64,000 bases of DNA from Oscillospiraceae bacterium (GCA_015063625.1 SVTT01000003.1:62001-126000), one strand, 5' to 3'; counted from the first letter of the stretch, positions 8,462 to 17,913 are shown. Numbers and translations are program-made. Notes: generated from the letters alone by a model not told the origin.

Positions 8462-9895
8462 TCAAAGAGATTGATACATTTCAAGATAGTGGCGTGCTGA
8501 CTCCTGCCAGGAGAAGTCGGTACGCATGATGCGGCTCATCAGCCTGTCACGGCGAGCCTCGTCACGCCAAAGGGCGATGGCGGCTGCGGTGCGCTCAAGG
8601 AGCTCCTCACCGCTGTAGTTGGCAAAGGTAAAGCCGTTGCCGAAGATTCTTCTTCCCTGCTCCCAATAGCCCTTGATGGAATCGTAAAGGCCGCCCGTTT
8701 CACGCACCACGGGAATGGCGCCGTAGCGAGAAGCGATCATCTGCGAAAGACCGCAGGGCTCGGTTTTCGAGGGCATCAGGAAGATGTCACACGCAGCATA
8801 GATCTGCTTGGCAAGATCGCGGTCATAGCGCAGCAGCGTGCGCACCTTGTCGGGGAACCGACGCTCCAGCTCGACGAAGAAATGCTCGTAATCGGCATCT
8901 CCTCTGCCAAGCACCACCAGCTGAAGATCCTCGCCCCCGATCAGACGTGCGGAGATCTCTGCGATGATATCAAGCCCCTTGTGGGCAACAAGGCGGGAGA
9001 TCACGGCAAGCAGCGGCACATCGCGGCGCGCGGGAAGCCCCAGCGCCGATTGCAGTGCCAGCTTGTTCTCGGGCTTTTTCGCACGCGTGCGCCAGCTGAA
9101 GGGCACGGGAATAGCAGAGTCCCTGGCGGGGTTGTAATACTTATAGTCGATGCCGTTGAGGATGCCGCACAGCTTGCCGCGGTGATCGTTCAAGACACTG
9201 TCAAGCCCCTTGCCAAAGGCAGGGGTGCAGATCTCCTCCGCATAGCGGGGGCTGACCGTGCTGACACGGTCGGCACACACGATCGCCGCTTTCATCAAAT
9301 TGATCGAGCCGCCGAAATCCATCAGCTCATACTGCTCGAAGCCAAGGGCAAACACGTCGCCGAGAATGCCGAAGTGATATTGACCCTGATATTCGATATT
9401 ATGGATCGTAAAGACCGACTTGATGTTGCGGTATTGCTTTTTCTTTGCAAACAGGCACTTCAGGTAGACCACCGAAAGCGCCGCCTGCCAGTCGTGGGCG
9501 TGCAGGACATCAGGGTAGAAATCAAGCTTTTCCATGGCACAGAGCGCCGCCATAGAGAAATAAGCAAAGCGCTCACCGTCGTCAAAGCTGCCGTATAACG
9601 AATCACGCTTGAAGTAGTATTCGTTATCAATAAAATAATATGTCACCCCGTCCTTTTTGAGTGACTTGACACCGCAGTAAAGCTGACGCCATGCGAGATC
9701 GACGGTAAAGACCGCCTCCTCCTTCATTTTGGCACGCCAAGCATCCGAGATCTGCCCGTAAAGAGGCATGATCACACGCACGTCGGTATCGGGGTCGGCG
9801 GCAAGTGCGGCGGGCAGAGAGCCCAGCACGTCACCAAGACCGCCGGTGGCGGCAAAGGGCATTGCCTCTGCGCCGACAAAGAGAATTTTTTTCAT
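8462..9895 (-). CDS. glgA: Glycogen synthase (GT5)
   Basis: Extends alpha-1,4-glucan using ADP-glucose. 477 residues, normal length. The N-terminal Rossmann domain has the sugar-nucleotide loop, but the usual K-x-G-G-L reads A16-T-G-G-L, so the loop lysine is replaced by alanine. The C-terminal domain has the donor/catalytic block PSKTEPCGLSQ followed by VRETGGLYDS. AGAAGGAGC precedes the ATG. It lies between glgD (111 bases upstream) and glgP (76 bases downstream). The loop change may define a clostridial subfamily rather than loss of activity, since all other motifs are kept. Confidence 0.96.
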   Translation of the reverse strand: MKKILFVGAEAMPFAATGGLGDVLGSLPAALAADPDTDVRVIMPLYGQISDAWRAKMKEEAVFTVDLAWRQLYCGVKSLKKDGVTYYFIDNEYYFKRDSLYGSFDDGERFAYFSMAALCAMEKLDFYPDVLHAHDWQAALSVVYLKCLFAKKKQYRNIKSVFTIHNIEYQGQYHFGILGDVFALGFEQYELMDFGGSINLMKAAIVCADRVSTVSPRYAEEICTPAFGKGLDSVLNDHRGKLCGILNGIDYKYYNPARDSAIPVPFSWRTRAKKPENKLALQSALGLPARRDVPLLAVISRLVAHKGLDIIAEISARLIGGEDLQLVVLGRGDADYEHFFVELERRFPDKVRTLLRYDRDLAKQIYAACDIFLMPSKTEPCGLSQMIASRYGAIPVVRETGGLYDSIKGYWEQGRRIFGNGFTFANYSGEELLERTAAAIALWRDEARRDRLMSRIMRTDFSWQESARHYLEMYQSL

Positions 9896-9923
9896 TGGTT
9901 GCTCCTTCTATGAAAATCCACAA

Positions 9924-9977
9924 GGGGGCATGATGCCCCCGTGTGCTTTTGACTTGTCACAAGCGCAAGAGCGCTTG
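9924..9977 (-). repeat. Two hairpins between glgD and glgA
   Basis: First hairpin: 8-bp perfect stem with a one-base centre (9924-9940). Second: 7-bp stem with loop AAGA (9960-9977). Neither is followed by a clean T tract on the minus strand. They may modulate the glgD/glgA ratio by processing or partial termination. Confidence 0.5.
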
Positions 9978-10005
9978 AACGATCCGGGTTACTTGTGCTC
10001 GGCGG

Positions 10006-11139
10006 TCAGACCATCACGCCCTTGCCGATGTAAAAGGGCATGGTTTCGTGGCCGCACAGCTCTCTGCCGTCCTTGATCACGACGTTCTTATCGGTCACCA
10101 CGCAGGAAAGACGCACGTTTTCACCCGTCAGGGTATCCTGCATCAGAATGCAGTTGCTGACCGTGGTACCCTTGCCGACCTTGACGCCGCGGAAGAGAAT
10201 GGAGTTTTCCACACTTCCCTCGATCACACAGCCGTCGGCGATCAGCGAATTCTTCACGCATGCCTCGGGCGTGTAGCGCGTGGGCGTGGAATTGCGTACC
10301 TTGGTAAAAATGGGCAGATTTCTGCGATAGAAGAGCGAGGTACGCTGAGGGGGATCGAGCAGACGCATCGAGCAGCGGAAATAGCTCTCAAGCGAATTGA
10401 TCCTGGCAAAGAAGCCGTCGTAAAAGTGAGCATAAAACTTGTCTTTCCCGAGGTTACGGGCAATGACGTCCTTATAAAAGCTCTTATGACCGTGCGAGAT
10501 GGCATCGTTCACGACACGCTGCAAATAGGTGCGACGCACCAGCCAGATATCCGCACAGATCGTCACGTCACCCTGCTCGCCGCTGTACTCGGCAATATCG
10601 ATGACTCTGCCCTCCTCGTCGATCACCGGCACCTCGGTATGGCTGTCAAGCGGCTGGATGTCGGTATTGACCTTCGCGGTGATCATGGTGAAATCGGCAC
10701 CGCTTTTCTCATGTGCGGCAAGCGCCGAGGCGAGATCAACGTTGCAGATCACGTCACAGTCCGAAAGCACCATCACGTCCTCGGTGCAGCGGTTGATGAA
10801 ATTCATCACGCCCATCAGCGACTCAAGTCGGGTGGAATTGAATCTGCCCGCCGCCGCGCTGTCGTAGGCGGTGATGAAGGGGGGCAGGATCTTGATGCCG
10901 CCCGTGCGTCGGGCGAGATCCCAGTCCTTGCCGTTTCCGAGATGGTCGAGCAAGGATTGATAGTTATCGTGGGTGATGACACCCACCTTGGTAATGCCCG
11001 AATTCACCATGTTGGAGAGCGCAAAATCGATCAGACGGTAGCGCCCGCCAAACGGGATGCTTGCCATCGTACGGCGGCTGGTCAGTTCGGGAACGGTGGA
11101 ATCGTGAATGTTGGAAAAAATAATACCTGCTGCTTTCAT
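10006..11139 (-). CDS. glgD: Glucose-1-phosphate adenylyltransferase, GlgD subunit
   Basis: Partner subunit of the two-gene ADP-glucose pyrophosphorylase of Firmicutes. 377 residues with the nucleotidyltransferase fold and a C-terminal left-handed beta-helix. The catalytic GGxGxRL loop found in GlgC is missing: the corresponding stretch begins IIFSNIHDS and reaches PFGGRYRLIDF directly. That is the hallmark of the regulatory or weakly catalytic GlgD class. GGAGG precedes the ATG; it starts 12 bases after the glgC stop. Confidence 0.95.
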   Translation of the reverse strand: MKAAGIIFSNIHDSTVPELTSRRTMASIPFGGRYRLIDFALSNMVNSGITKVGVITHDNYQSLLDHLGNGKDWDLARRTGGIKILPPFITAYDSAAAGRFNSTRLESLMGVMNFINRCTEDVMVLSDCDVICNVDLASALAAHEKSGADFTMITAKVNTDIQPLDSHTEVPVIDEEGRVIDIAEYSGEQGDVTICADIWLVRRTYLQRVVNDAISHGHKSFYKDVIARNLGKDKFYAHFYDGFFARINSLESYFRCSMRLLDPPQRTSLFYRRNLPIFTKVRNSTPTRYTPEACVKNSLIADGCVIEGSVENSILFRGVKVGKGTTVSNCILMQDTLTGENVRLSCVVTDKNVVIKDGRELCGHETMPFYIGKGVMV

Positions 11140-11151
11140 ATTCCTGCCTCC

Positions 11152-12333
11152 TTACTCCGAGATGATCGCACCGTCGGCAACGGTTGCATTTTCCCCGACA
11201 CAGACGCCCTCGCCGAGCACGGCAATTCCCTTTGCCTCGCCGCGCGCCTTGCCGACCGTGGCACCCTTGCCGATCTTGACGTCATGGTCGATCATGGAAT
11301 ATCTGACAGTGGCGTTTTCGTACACGATGGTATCACCCATCAGCACCGAATCCTCCACCACGGCACCCTCCATAATACGCACGTTCTTGCCGAGCACGCA
11401 GTTGCGCACCGTGCCGAGGATCTCACAGCCCTCGGTGATCGAGCAGTTCTCCACCACCGCACGGGGGCCCACGTACTGAGGAGGCGCATTATCGTGACGC
11501 GCGAGAATGCGCCAGTTGTCGGCATTCAGCGGAAGATTGGGGTGCTCTCCGAGGATATCCATATTCGCCTCCCAAAGAGAGTCGATGGTGCCCACGTCCT
11601 TCCAATAGCCCTCAAAGGAATATGCCATCATCTTCTCGCCTGCGGCAAGCATGGCGGGAATGATGTTTTTGCCGAAGTCGTTCGAGGAGCTCGGGTCCTT
11701 GGCGTCGGCAATGAGATAGTCCGCCAGCTTCCTTCGATTGAAGATGTAAATACCCATCGATGCCTTGGTGCTGTCGGGATTCTTCGGCTTTTCGGAGAAT
11801 TTGTAGATGGTGCCGTCCTCATGCGTGCTCATGATACCGAAGCGGCTTGCCTCGGAGAGGGGCACGTCGATGACCGCAATGGTGCAGTCGGCGTTGGTTT
11901 CCTTGTGGTAACGAAGCATCTTGGCATAGTCCATGCGATAGATGTGGTCACCCGAAAGGATCAGAACGTAGTCGGCATCGTAACGCTCGATAAACTGCAG
12001 GTTCTGATAAATGGCGTTCGCCGTGCCGCTGTACCAGTCGGCACCGCTCTTGCCCTGATAGGGGGGCAGGATCTTCACGCCGCCGTAGTTGCGGTCAAGA
12101 TCCCACGGAAGGCCCGTGCCGATATATTCGTTCAGCACCAGAGGCTGATACTGGGTCAGCACGCCGACCGTGTCAAGCCCCGAGTGCACGCAGTTGGAAA
12201 GCGGAAAATCAATGATACGATATTTGCCGCCAAAGGTGACGGCGGGCTTTGCCGTTTTCGAGGTCAGTGCATAAAGACGGCTGCCCTGCCCTCCGGCAAG
12301 AAGCATGACCACGCATTCTTTTTTTCTGATCAT
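11152..12333 (-). CDS. glgC: Glucose-1-phosphate adenylyltransferase, catalytic GlgC subunit
   Basis: Makes ADP-glucose from ATP and glucose-1-phosphate, the committed step of bacterial glycogen synthesis. 393 residues with [14 protein letters not shown] at the N terminus, the [14 protein letters not shown] substrate block, [11 protein letters not shown] with the metal-binding aspartate, and a C-terminal beta-helix of hexapeptide-like repeats that normally binds allosteric effectors. GGAGGAATTC precedes the ATG. It follows glgB by 62 bases and is paired with glgD downstream. Confidence 0.97.
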   Translation of the reverse strand: MIRKKECVVMLLAGGQGSRLYALTSKTAKPAVTFGGKYRIIDFPLSNCVHSGLDTVGVLTQYQPLVLNEYIGTGLPWDLDRNYGGVKILPPYQGKSGADWYSGTANAIYQNLQFIERYDADYVLILSGDHIYRMDYAKMLRYHKETNADCTIAVIDVPLSEASRFGIMSTHEDGTIYKFSEKPKNPDSTKASMGIYIFNRRKLADYLIADAKDPSSSNDFGKNIIPAMLAAGEKMMAYSFEGYWKDVGTIDSLWEANMDILGEHPNLPLNADNWRILARHDNAPPQYVGPRAVVENCSITEGCEILGTVRNCVLGKNVRIMEGAVVEDSVLMGDTIVYENATVRYSMIDHDVKIGKGATVGKARGEAKGIAVLGEGVCVGENATVADGAIISE

Positions 12334-12395
12334 GATGAATTCCTCCGTTCGGTTTGTTACTTGAATGAGTCAATGCAAGGGAAAACGCGAGGGGG

Positions 12396-14297
12396 TCATT
12401 TCTTTTGGCGCTTGGGCGTCCTTCTGCGACAGGAGAGAACAAGTGCGCCGAGAGGAGGCACTGTCAGCACGGCGGATTGCGCCTCGCCGTGCATGGGCAC
12501 GTCCTCGGTGCGGATATCGCCCGGATTCTCGACACCCGTTCCGCCAAACTCGGGACGGTCGGAATTAAAGACCTCTCTCCAGATACCCCGATAAGGAAGC
12601 CCCTGCCGGAAGCATTCCCTCTTTACGGGGGTGAAATTCAGGATCACCACCAGCTCCCGATCCGCGGCATCGCGACGCCGATAGGAGATCAGGCTCTGAT
12701 CGCAGTTGTCGGCATCAAGCCAGGTAAAGCCCGCCCAGGAATCGTCACGCTGGTAAAGTGCGGGGCTTTCGAGGTAAAAGCGGTTCAGCGCCGCAGCGTA
12801 ATGCTGCAGCTGCGCATGCTTCGGGTAGTCAAGCAGGAACCATTCGATCTCGTTTTCAAAATCCCATTCTCGGAACTGCCCGATCTCGCCTCCCATAAAC
12901 ATCAGCTTTTTGCCGGGATGCGTCATCATATAGGCAAGGAACACGCGGGCTCCTGCAAATTTGTCCTCGTATGTGCCCGGCATGCGATCGAGAAAGGACT
13001 TCTTTCCGTGCACCACCTCGTCGTGCGAGATGGGAAGCACGTAATGCTCGCCAAACGCATAGGTGAGCGAAAAGGTGAGATTGCCGTGATTGAACTTGCG
13101 ATAGATCGGGTCGGTCTGGGCGTAATGGAGCGTATCATTCATCCAGCCCATATTCCATTTCATTGAAAATCCGAGCCCGCCGTTGTCAAACGAGGTGAGG
13201 TTGCCCCACGCCGTCGACTCCTCGGCGATCATCAGCACGTCGGGGAACTTGCCCCGCATGTGACGATTGAGCTTCTGAAAGAATGCGATCGCCTCAAGTG
13301 AACGGTTGTCCCCAAAGACGTTGGGCACCCATTCGCCCGGCATACGGTCATAATCCAGATAGAGCATGGATGCCACCGCATCGACACGAAGCCCGTCAAC
13401 ATGGTACTTTTCCGCCCAGAAGGCGGCGTTGGAAACGAGAAAGCACTGCACCTCCTCGCGCCCCACGTCGAAGCAGCGTGTGCCCCAGCCTCGGTGCTCC
13501 ATGCGGTCACCGCCCTGATACTCGTAAAGGGGCTGTCCGTCAAATTCGTAAAGCCCGTGTGCATCCTTAGGGAAATGCGCGGGCACCCAGTCAAGGATGA
13601 CGCCCACTCCCGCCTCGTGCATGATATCGATAAACCGCATGAAATCGTGCGGCGTGCCGAAGCGTGCGGTCGGCGCGTAATAGCCGCAGACCTGATAGCC
13701 CCAGGAGCCGTCAAAGGGATGCTCCATCACGGGCATCAGCTCCACATGCGTATAGCCCATCTGCTTGACGTAGGTGGCAAGCTCGGTCGCGATCTCCCCA
13801 TAGGTAAGGTAGTCGCCGTTCTTTTTTCGCCTCCACGAGCCGAGGTGCACCTCGTAGATATTAATGGGACGGGACATGGCGGGCTTTTTTGCCTCCCGTC
13901 TGCGGTAGGAAAGATAGCTTGCGTCACGCCATTCATAGCCTTCAATATCAAAGTAGACCGAGGCGGTTTCGGGAGGGCACTCCATATAAGTACCGTAAGG
14001 GTCTGCCTTATATCGGTCGCCGTGCGGCGTGTGCAGCTTGAATTTGTAAATGCTTCCGTTTCCAAAGCGCTCCGACGACACCTCGCCCTCAAATACGCCG
14101 CCGTCACTGATACGCGTCATGGGGTCACTTTCAGACCAGTCGTTGAAATCTCCCACCACGAATGCCGCTACGGCGTTGGGCGCCCAGACACGGAAGACAA
14201 AGCTCTCCCCTTTCTTGTGCACGCCGAGATATGCGTAGCTTTCATAGTTTGTGCCTTGGTGGAAATAGTAGGGAGCAAGCTCTCCCATTACTGACAT
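12396..14297 (-). CDS. glgB: 1,4-alpha-glucan branching enzyme (GH13)
   Basis: Introduces alpha-1,6 branches into glycogen. The frame stays open another 95 codons upstream, but the ATG at 14297 (MSVMGEL) has AAGGAGG seven bases before it, and the promoter at 14392-14420 lies inside the longer frame, so the shorter form (633 residues) is chosen. An N-terminal CBM48 domain (about residues 20-110) precedes the barrel, with EVHLGSW, nucleophile Asp in DGLRVDAV, acid/base Glu in LMIAEEST and the SHDEVVHGK motif. It is the first gene of the glycogen operon. Confidence 0.96.
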   Translation of the reverse strand: MSVMGELAPYYFHQGTNYESYAYLGVHKKGESFVFRVWAPNAVAAFVVGDFNDWSESDPMTRISDGGVFEGEVSSERFGNGSIYKFKLHTPHGDRYKADPYGTYMECPPETASVYFDIEGYEWRDASYLSYRRREAKKPAMSRPINIYEVHLGSWRRKKNGDYLTYGEIATELATYVKQMGYTHVELMPVMEHPFDGSWGYQVCGYYAPTARFGTPHDFMRFIDIMHEAGVGVILDWVPAHFPKDAHGLYEFDGQPLYEYQGGDRMEHRGWGTRCFDVGREEVQCFLVSNAAFWAEKYHVDGLRVDAVASMLYLDYDRMPGEWVPNVFGDNRSLEAIAFFQKLNRHMRGKFPDVLMIAEESTAWGNLTSFDNGGLGFSMKWNMGWMNDTLHYAQTDPIYRKFNHGNLTFSLTYAFGEHYVLPISHDEVVHGKKSFLDRMPGTYEDKFAGARVFLAYMMTHPGKKLMFMGGEIGQFREWDFENEIEWFLLDYPKHAQLQHYAAALNRFYLESPALYQRDDSWAGFTWLDADNCDQSLISYRRRDAADRELVVILNFTPVKRECFRQGLPYRGIWREVFNSDRPEFGGTGVENPGDIRTEDVPMHGEAQSAVLTVPPLGALVLSCRRRTPKRQKK

Positions 14298-14391
14298 AAG
14301 ACCCCTCCTTTGCGTGGTATTGACCGTCCGTGCGATCCGCACCCCTTTGATGCGGTCGGACTTTTTCTCTCTATTATAAGATCGTAAGTCT

Positions 14392-14420
14392 ATTATACAA
14401 CAATGACGCGCAAATTTCAA
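14392..14420 (-). promoter_or_regulatory. Promoter of the glycogen operon (glgB)
   Basis: TTGAAA (14415-14420) and TATAAT (14392-14397) on the minus strand, 17 bases apart. The expected transcript has a leader of about 85-90 bases before the glgB start. No operator was recognised. Confidence 0.8.
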
Positions 14421-14760
14421 TGGGGGATGTTCATATTTTTTTAAATTTTTTTCTGTTTTTTTGTCACATTTTTGAAAATTGCGATATAACACCGGGGCCA
14501 TGACCCGCGATTTTCCCTCTCCCCCATCGCATTCTAAACAATAATAATGAAGAAAGCTCTGCGCGTCGGAACACAAAGCCAACTGTAGCCTGCACGTTTT
14601 TGCACTCGTTGAAAAACCTCAAAAAGCGCCTTTTTTCACACCGTTTAAGGGGATTTTTCAAATCCACGGGGGGACGGCGCATCGCCTGCACGCCGCAGAA
14701 TTTCGCGCAAGGCAGACACTCGCCCTGCTTTTCGAACTGTTTTTTGGCGATCTTCGGCTA
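14421..14760. other. Intergenic region between divergent glgB and holB
   Basis: About 340 bases between the two divergent promoters. It contains AT-rich runs (14436-14475) and no convincing ORF, RNA gene or strong inverted repeat. A 75-codon frame at 14464-14691 on the minus strand has no ribosome site and is not called. Confidence 0.5.
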
Positions 14761-14789
14761 TTGACAGAGCTTTATATTTCTGTTATAAT
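14761..14789 (+). promoter_or_regulatory. Consensus sigma-A promoter of holB-yaaT
   Basis: Exact consensus TTGACA (14761-14766) and TATAAT (14784-14789) with a 17-base spacer, about 35 bases upstream of the holB start. Confidence 0.9.
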
Positions 14790-14824
14790 ATCATTTCGAA
14801 GATATAGAAGAGGGGGAGATGGCG

Positions 14825-15889
14825 ATGACACGGTTTTTTCCCATGCTGACGGGCAACGAGGCACTCCGTACGCGTATCGGTGCGGATATCGCCTCCGAAA
14901 GCTTCTCCCATGCCTATATTCTGGAGGGTCCCTCGGGCAGCGGAAAGCACACGCTTGCACACGCCATCGCCATGGCAGCAGCGTGCCGTGACCGAAGCCT
15001 TCCCGATACGACTCTGCCCTGCCTTTCCTGTCCCACCTGTAAAAAGATCGCCGAGGGCTATTGCCCCGATGTCATCCTCATCTCCCGTCCCGAGGGAAGA
15101 GCGACCATGGGTGTGGACACGGTGCGAAGCATCAGGGAGAGCATCTCTCTTGTTCCCAACGATCTTGATCTGAAGGTCTATATCATCGAGGATGCACATA
15201 CCATGACCGTACAGGCGCAAAACGCGCTTCTGCTCACCCTGGAGGAGCCACCCCCCTTTGTTCTGTTTTTGCTTCTCGCCGAGGATGCGGGCGCTCTGCT
15301 TGAAACCGTGCGGTCACGTGCCCCTGTGCTCCGAATGCAGCCCATCGACAGGGATACCCTGCACCACTATCTGACCGAGCAAGCACCTCCCGCGATGCGG
15401 GGGGCGGCTGCCGCGCTGCTGCGCGACAGCGCAGAGGAATTTGCCGCCCTGCTTACGCTCTCGGACGGCAGGATCGGCAGGGCGCTCTCGTTGCTTGACC
15501 CCAAAAAGCGCGCACCGCTGATGGAGCGTCGCAGGATCGCCGAAGCGGTGGTCGAGCGACTTTCCGTACGGGGAGGCTATGACGAGCTGCTGCTGACCAT
15601 GCTCTCTCTCACACAAAGCCGTGAGGAGCTGAGCGCCCAGCTTACCGTGCTGACAAGTGCGCTCTCGGATCTCGTGCTGCTGACCAAAAGCGAGGGGGCA
15701 CCCCTTTCCTTCTTCACCGACCGTGAACGCGCCGCCGAGCTTTCGGCAAGCTTTACCACAGCAAGACTGCTCCGCGCCATCACCGCACTGAACGAGGCAG
15801 GCGAAGCGCTTCTTGCCAACGCAAACGTCAAATTGACACTGACCCGCCTGATCGAACGTCTGATCGCGCGGTCATCAAAAATGGAGTAA
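14825..15889 (+). CDS. holB: DNA polymerase III delta' subunit
   Basis: AAA+ clamp-loader subunit. The 354-residue product has the P-loop GPSGSGKH near residue 35, a zinc knuckle beginning CLSCPTC, and the DnaX/HolB sensor block IIEDAHTMTVQAQNALLLTL. The C-terminal domain is weakly conserved, as usual. Two ATGs lie close together; AGGGGGAG abuts the first, so the second (MTRFF at 14825) has the correct 6-base spacing. holB followed by the PSP1-domain gene yaaT is the classic Firmicutes order. Confidence 0.93.
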   Translation: MTRFFPMLTGNEALRTRIGADIASESFSHAYILEGPSGSGKHTLAHAIAMAAACRDRSLPDTTLPCLSCPTCKKIAEGYCPDVILISRPEGRATMGVDTVRSIRESISLVPNDLDLKVYIIEDAHTMTVQAQNALLLTLEEPPPFVLFLLLAEDAGALLETVRSRAPVLRMQPIDRDTLHHYLTEQAPPAMRGAAAALLRDSAEEFAALLTLSDGRIGRALSLLDPKKRAPLMERRRIAEAVVERLSVRGGYDELLLTMLSLTQSREELSAQLTVLTSALSDLVLLTKSEGAPLSFFTDRERAAELSASFTTARLLRAITALNEAGEALLANANVKLTLTRLIERLIARSSKME

Positions 15890-15891
15890 AC

Positions 15892-17562
15892 ATGGAAGAA
15901 AAAAAGAAAAAATTCTCGCAAAAAAAGGATCACGAGGCAGGTGACGCCAGAGGACGCATCTCGGTGCGTCCCGGCAATTTTGCACCGCCCGCCGCACCAA
16001 GGGGCATGGGAAGCTCTTCCGGTGCCGAGAGGGCAGCTGCGCCCCAGGGCAAGGAAAACACCCCCCGTTCCGTGAAATCTGCCGCGCCCCAGGGTGAGCC
16101 GCGCCGCGAGGGACAGAACGAGCACCGCGGAGGTCGCCACCATCACCGCGGCGGCAGGGGGCGCCACCATCAGAACGCAGATCGCCAGAATCAACCTCCG
16201 CGCGCCGAAAAGGAAGCGCAGGGAGAGCTGAGCGCCTCCAAGGTCGCCGAGGCACGCACACAGCAAAAAAGCAATCCCAACAACGCCCCCCGTCGGGATC
16301 ACCGCGACAAAAACGAGCGCCGCAACGGCAAAAATGAGCAACGCGCGGGCAGTGCATCCCGTACAGAGCCGCACCGCGAGCGCCGACAGGAAAACGAGCG
16401 CCGTCAAAAGAAGGGAGAGCCCACTGCGGAGGTCAAGACCCCCTCCACCGATCTGCTTGACAGCTCCCTGTTTCGCGACGACACCTTTGAGGGAGGGCTG
16501 TTCTCCTCTCTTTCCACCTCGCGAAAAACGCAGGAAAAGGCGCCCGAAAGCGCTGTGGACACCGCGGAATTTGAGGTCGACATTGCCACAGCCGCCTATC
16601 TGGTAGAGGATATCCCCTGCGGCTTCCCCACGCCCGACGGCAAGGCGGTCGAGGTCATCGGCGTGCGCTTCCGTCATGCGGGCAAGGTCTATTTCTTTGC
16701 CCCCGGCAACGAGCGCTTCCGCATCGGCGAGGCAGCCATCGTGGATACCGCAAGAGGTCCTGAGCTCGGCGAGGTCGTCATGCTCAACCGCAAGGTTGCC
16801 GAGCGACAGATCATTCAGCCGCTGCGCCCCGTGCTTCGCCGTGCGACCAAGGAGGATCTCGCGCACTATGAGGAAAATCAAAAAAAGGAGCAGGAGGCAC
16901 TCCTGATCTGCTCCGAAAAGATCGCCCGCCACGAGCTTGATATGCACCTGGTCGATGCGCAGTACTCCTTCGACAATTCCAAGCTCCTCTTCTATTTCAC
17001 CTCGGAGGGTCGCGTGGACTTCCGCGAGCTTGTACGCGACCTTGCGGGCGTTTTCCGTACCCGCATCGAGCTGCGCCAGATCGGCATCCGCGATGAATCA
17101 AGGCTCATCGGCGGTCTTGGCATGTGCGGCAGACCCTTTTGCTGCACCACCTTCCTCTCGGATTTCGGTCAGGTTTCGGTCAAAATGGCAAAGGAGCAGG
17201 GGCTTTCGATCAACACCTCCAAGATCTCGGGCTGCTGCGGCAGACTGATGTGTTGCCTGCGTTACGAGCACGAGGCCTACGCCGCCGAAAGCGCTCTGAC
17301 CCCCCGCAAGGATGCGCGCGTCAGCACCCCCGACGGCATGGGCACTGTGGTGGATTCCTCCCCTCTTGCCGGCACCGTCAAGGTCCGTCTTGACAGTGCG
17401 CCGGAGGAAGCACCCGTCACCTATCACCGTGACCGCGTGACCGTGGAAAGCCGCAAAAAGGAGGCTGCTCCCGCCGCGCAGAGCACAAGGAGCAGTGACG
17501 ACAGCAAGTCTTCCGATATGGGCGTCACATCCAACGCAGAGCACGCGGAAGAGAACGGCTGA
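15892..17562 (+). CDS. yaaT: PSP1-domain protein YaaT with long basic disordered N terminus
   Basis: YaaT (RicT) in Bacillus joins YlbF and YmcA in a complex that acts with RNase Y in mRNA processing and in sporulation/competence phosphorelay control. The C-terminal ~300 residues (about 220-510) are the PSP1 region with its cysteines: MCGRPFCCTTF and GCCGRLMCCLRYE, matching the Fe-S-binding cysteines of the family. The N-terminal ~190 residues are unlike Bacillus YaaT (about 275 aa in total): low-complexity, rich in Arg, Gly, His, Asn, Gln and Lys, with RGG-like patches. It starts 2 bases after holB with a GGAG in the holB end. Confidence 0.9.
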   Translation: MEEKKKKFSQKKDHEAGDARGRISVRPGNFAPPAAPRGMGSSSGAERAAAPQGKENTPRSVKSAAPQGEPRREGQNEHRGGRHHHRGGRGRHHQNADRQNQPPRAEKEAQGELSASKVAEARTQQKSNPNNAPRRDHRDKNERRNGKNEQRAGSASRTEPHRERRQENERRQKKGEPTAEVKTPSTDLLDSSLFRDDTFEGGLFSSLSTSRKTQEKAPESAVDTAEFEVDIATAAYLVEDIPCGFPTPDGKAVEVIGVRFRHAGKVYFFAPGNERFRIGEAAIVDTARGPELGEVVMLNRKVAERQIIQPLRPVLRRATKEDLAHYEENQKKEQEALLICSEKIARHELDMHLVDAQYSFDNSKLLFYFTSEGRVDFRELVRDLAGVFRTRIELRQIGIRDESRLIGGLGMCGRPFCCTTFLSDFGQVSVKMAKEQGLSINTSKISGCCGRLMCCLRYEHEAYAAESALTPRKDARVSTPDGMGTVVDSSPLAGTVKVRLDSAPEEAPVTYHRDRVTVESRKKEAAPAAQSTRSSDDSKSSDMGVTSNAEHAEENG

Positions 17563-17602
17563 TATCCCAAAAATATTTTTCGACTTTTTTCTCAAAAGGT
17601 AT

Positions 17603-17630
17603 TTGCTTTTTGATAAAAATGTGCTACAAT
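17603..17630 (+). promoter_or_regulatory. Promoter of the ferredoxin gene
   Basis: TTGCTT (17603-17608), 16-base spacer, TACAAT (17625-17630) with an extended -10 TGC just before it. It lies about 30 bases upstream of the ferredoxin start. Confidence 0.75.
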
Positions 17631-17661
17631 GAAATCACTAATCTGAATGGAGGTATGAATC

Positions 17662-17832
17662 ATGGCTTACAAAATTACCGATGCATGCGTTTCCTGCGGT
17701 GCCTGTGTTGACGAATGTCCCGTTTCCGCCATCAAGGAAGGCGCTGAGAAGTATGAGATCGATGCAGATCTGTGCGTCGAGTGCGGCGCTTGCGAGGGTG
17801 CTTGCCCCGTTGGTGCTCCTCAGGCAGAGTAA
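17662..17832 (+). CDS. 2[4Fe-4S] clostridial-type ferredoxin
   Basis: 56-residue low-potential electron carrier with the two typical cluster motifs [12 protein letters not shown] and [12 protein letters not shown], acidic overall. GGAGG lies 8 bases before the ATG. It is transcribed alone, from the promoter at 17603-17630 to a terminator at 17876-17913. This is the general ferredoxin type used by hydrogenases, pyruvate:ferredoxin oxidoreductase and Rnf in anaerobes; none of these partners is in the window. Confidence 0.97.
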   Translation: MAYKITDACVSCGACVDECPVSAIKEGAEKYEIDADLCVECGACEGACPVGAPQAE

Positions 17833-17875
17833 TTGACATATCTGCCGAAAAGCCGATCTGTCGGCTCTTCGAAGA

Positions 17876-17913
17876 AAGCGGCACGAGGGGTGACCCGTTT
17901 CGTGCCGCTTTTT
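17876..17913 (+). terminator. Intrinsic terminator of the ferredoxin gene
   Basis: 11-bp stem (arms 17876-17886 and 17900-17910) with a partly paired loop, followed by TTTTT. Confidence 0.85.

Noticed and set aside
6028..8529. 833-codon open frame opposite glgP
   Set aside because: Antisense shadow of glgP that runs into the glgP-glgA gap; no start signals or family motifs.
10048..12594. 848-codon open frame opposite glgD and glgC
   Set aside because: Spans two real genes and their gap on the other strand, with no ribosome site; shadow of codon bias.
12396..14582. Longer 728-codon version of glgB
   Set aside because: The extra N-terminal 95 residues are not typical of branching enzymes and contain the operon promoter; the internal ATG has an ideal ribosome site.
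14464..14691. 75-codon minus-strand frame upstream of glgB
   Set aside because: Lies upstream of the strong glgB promoter, with no ribosome site of its own.
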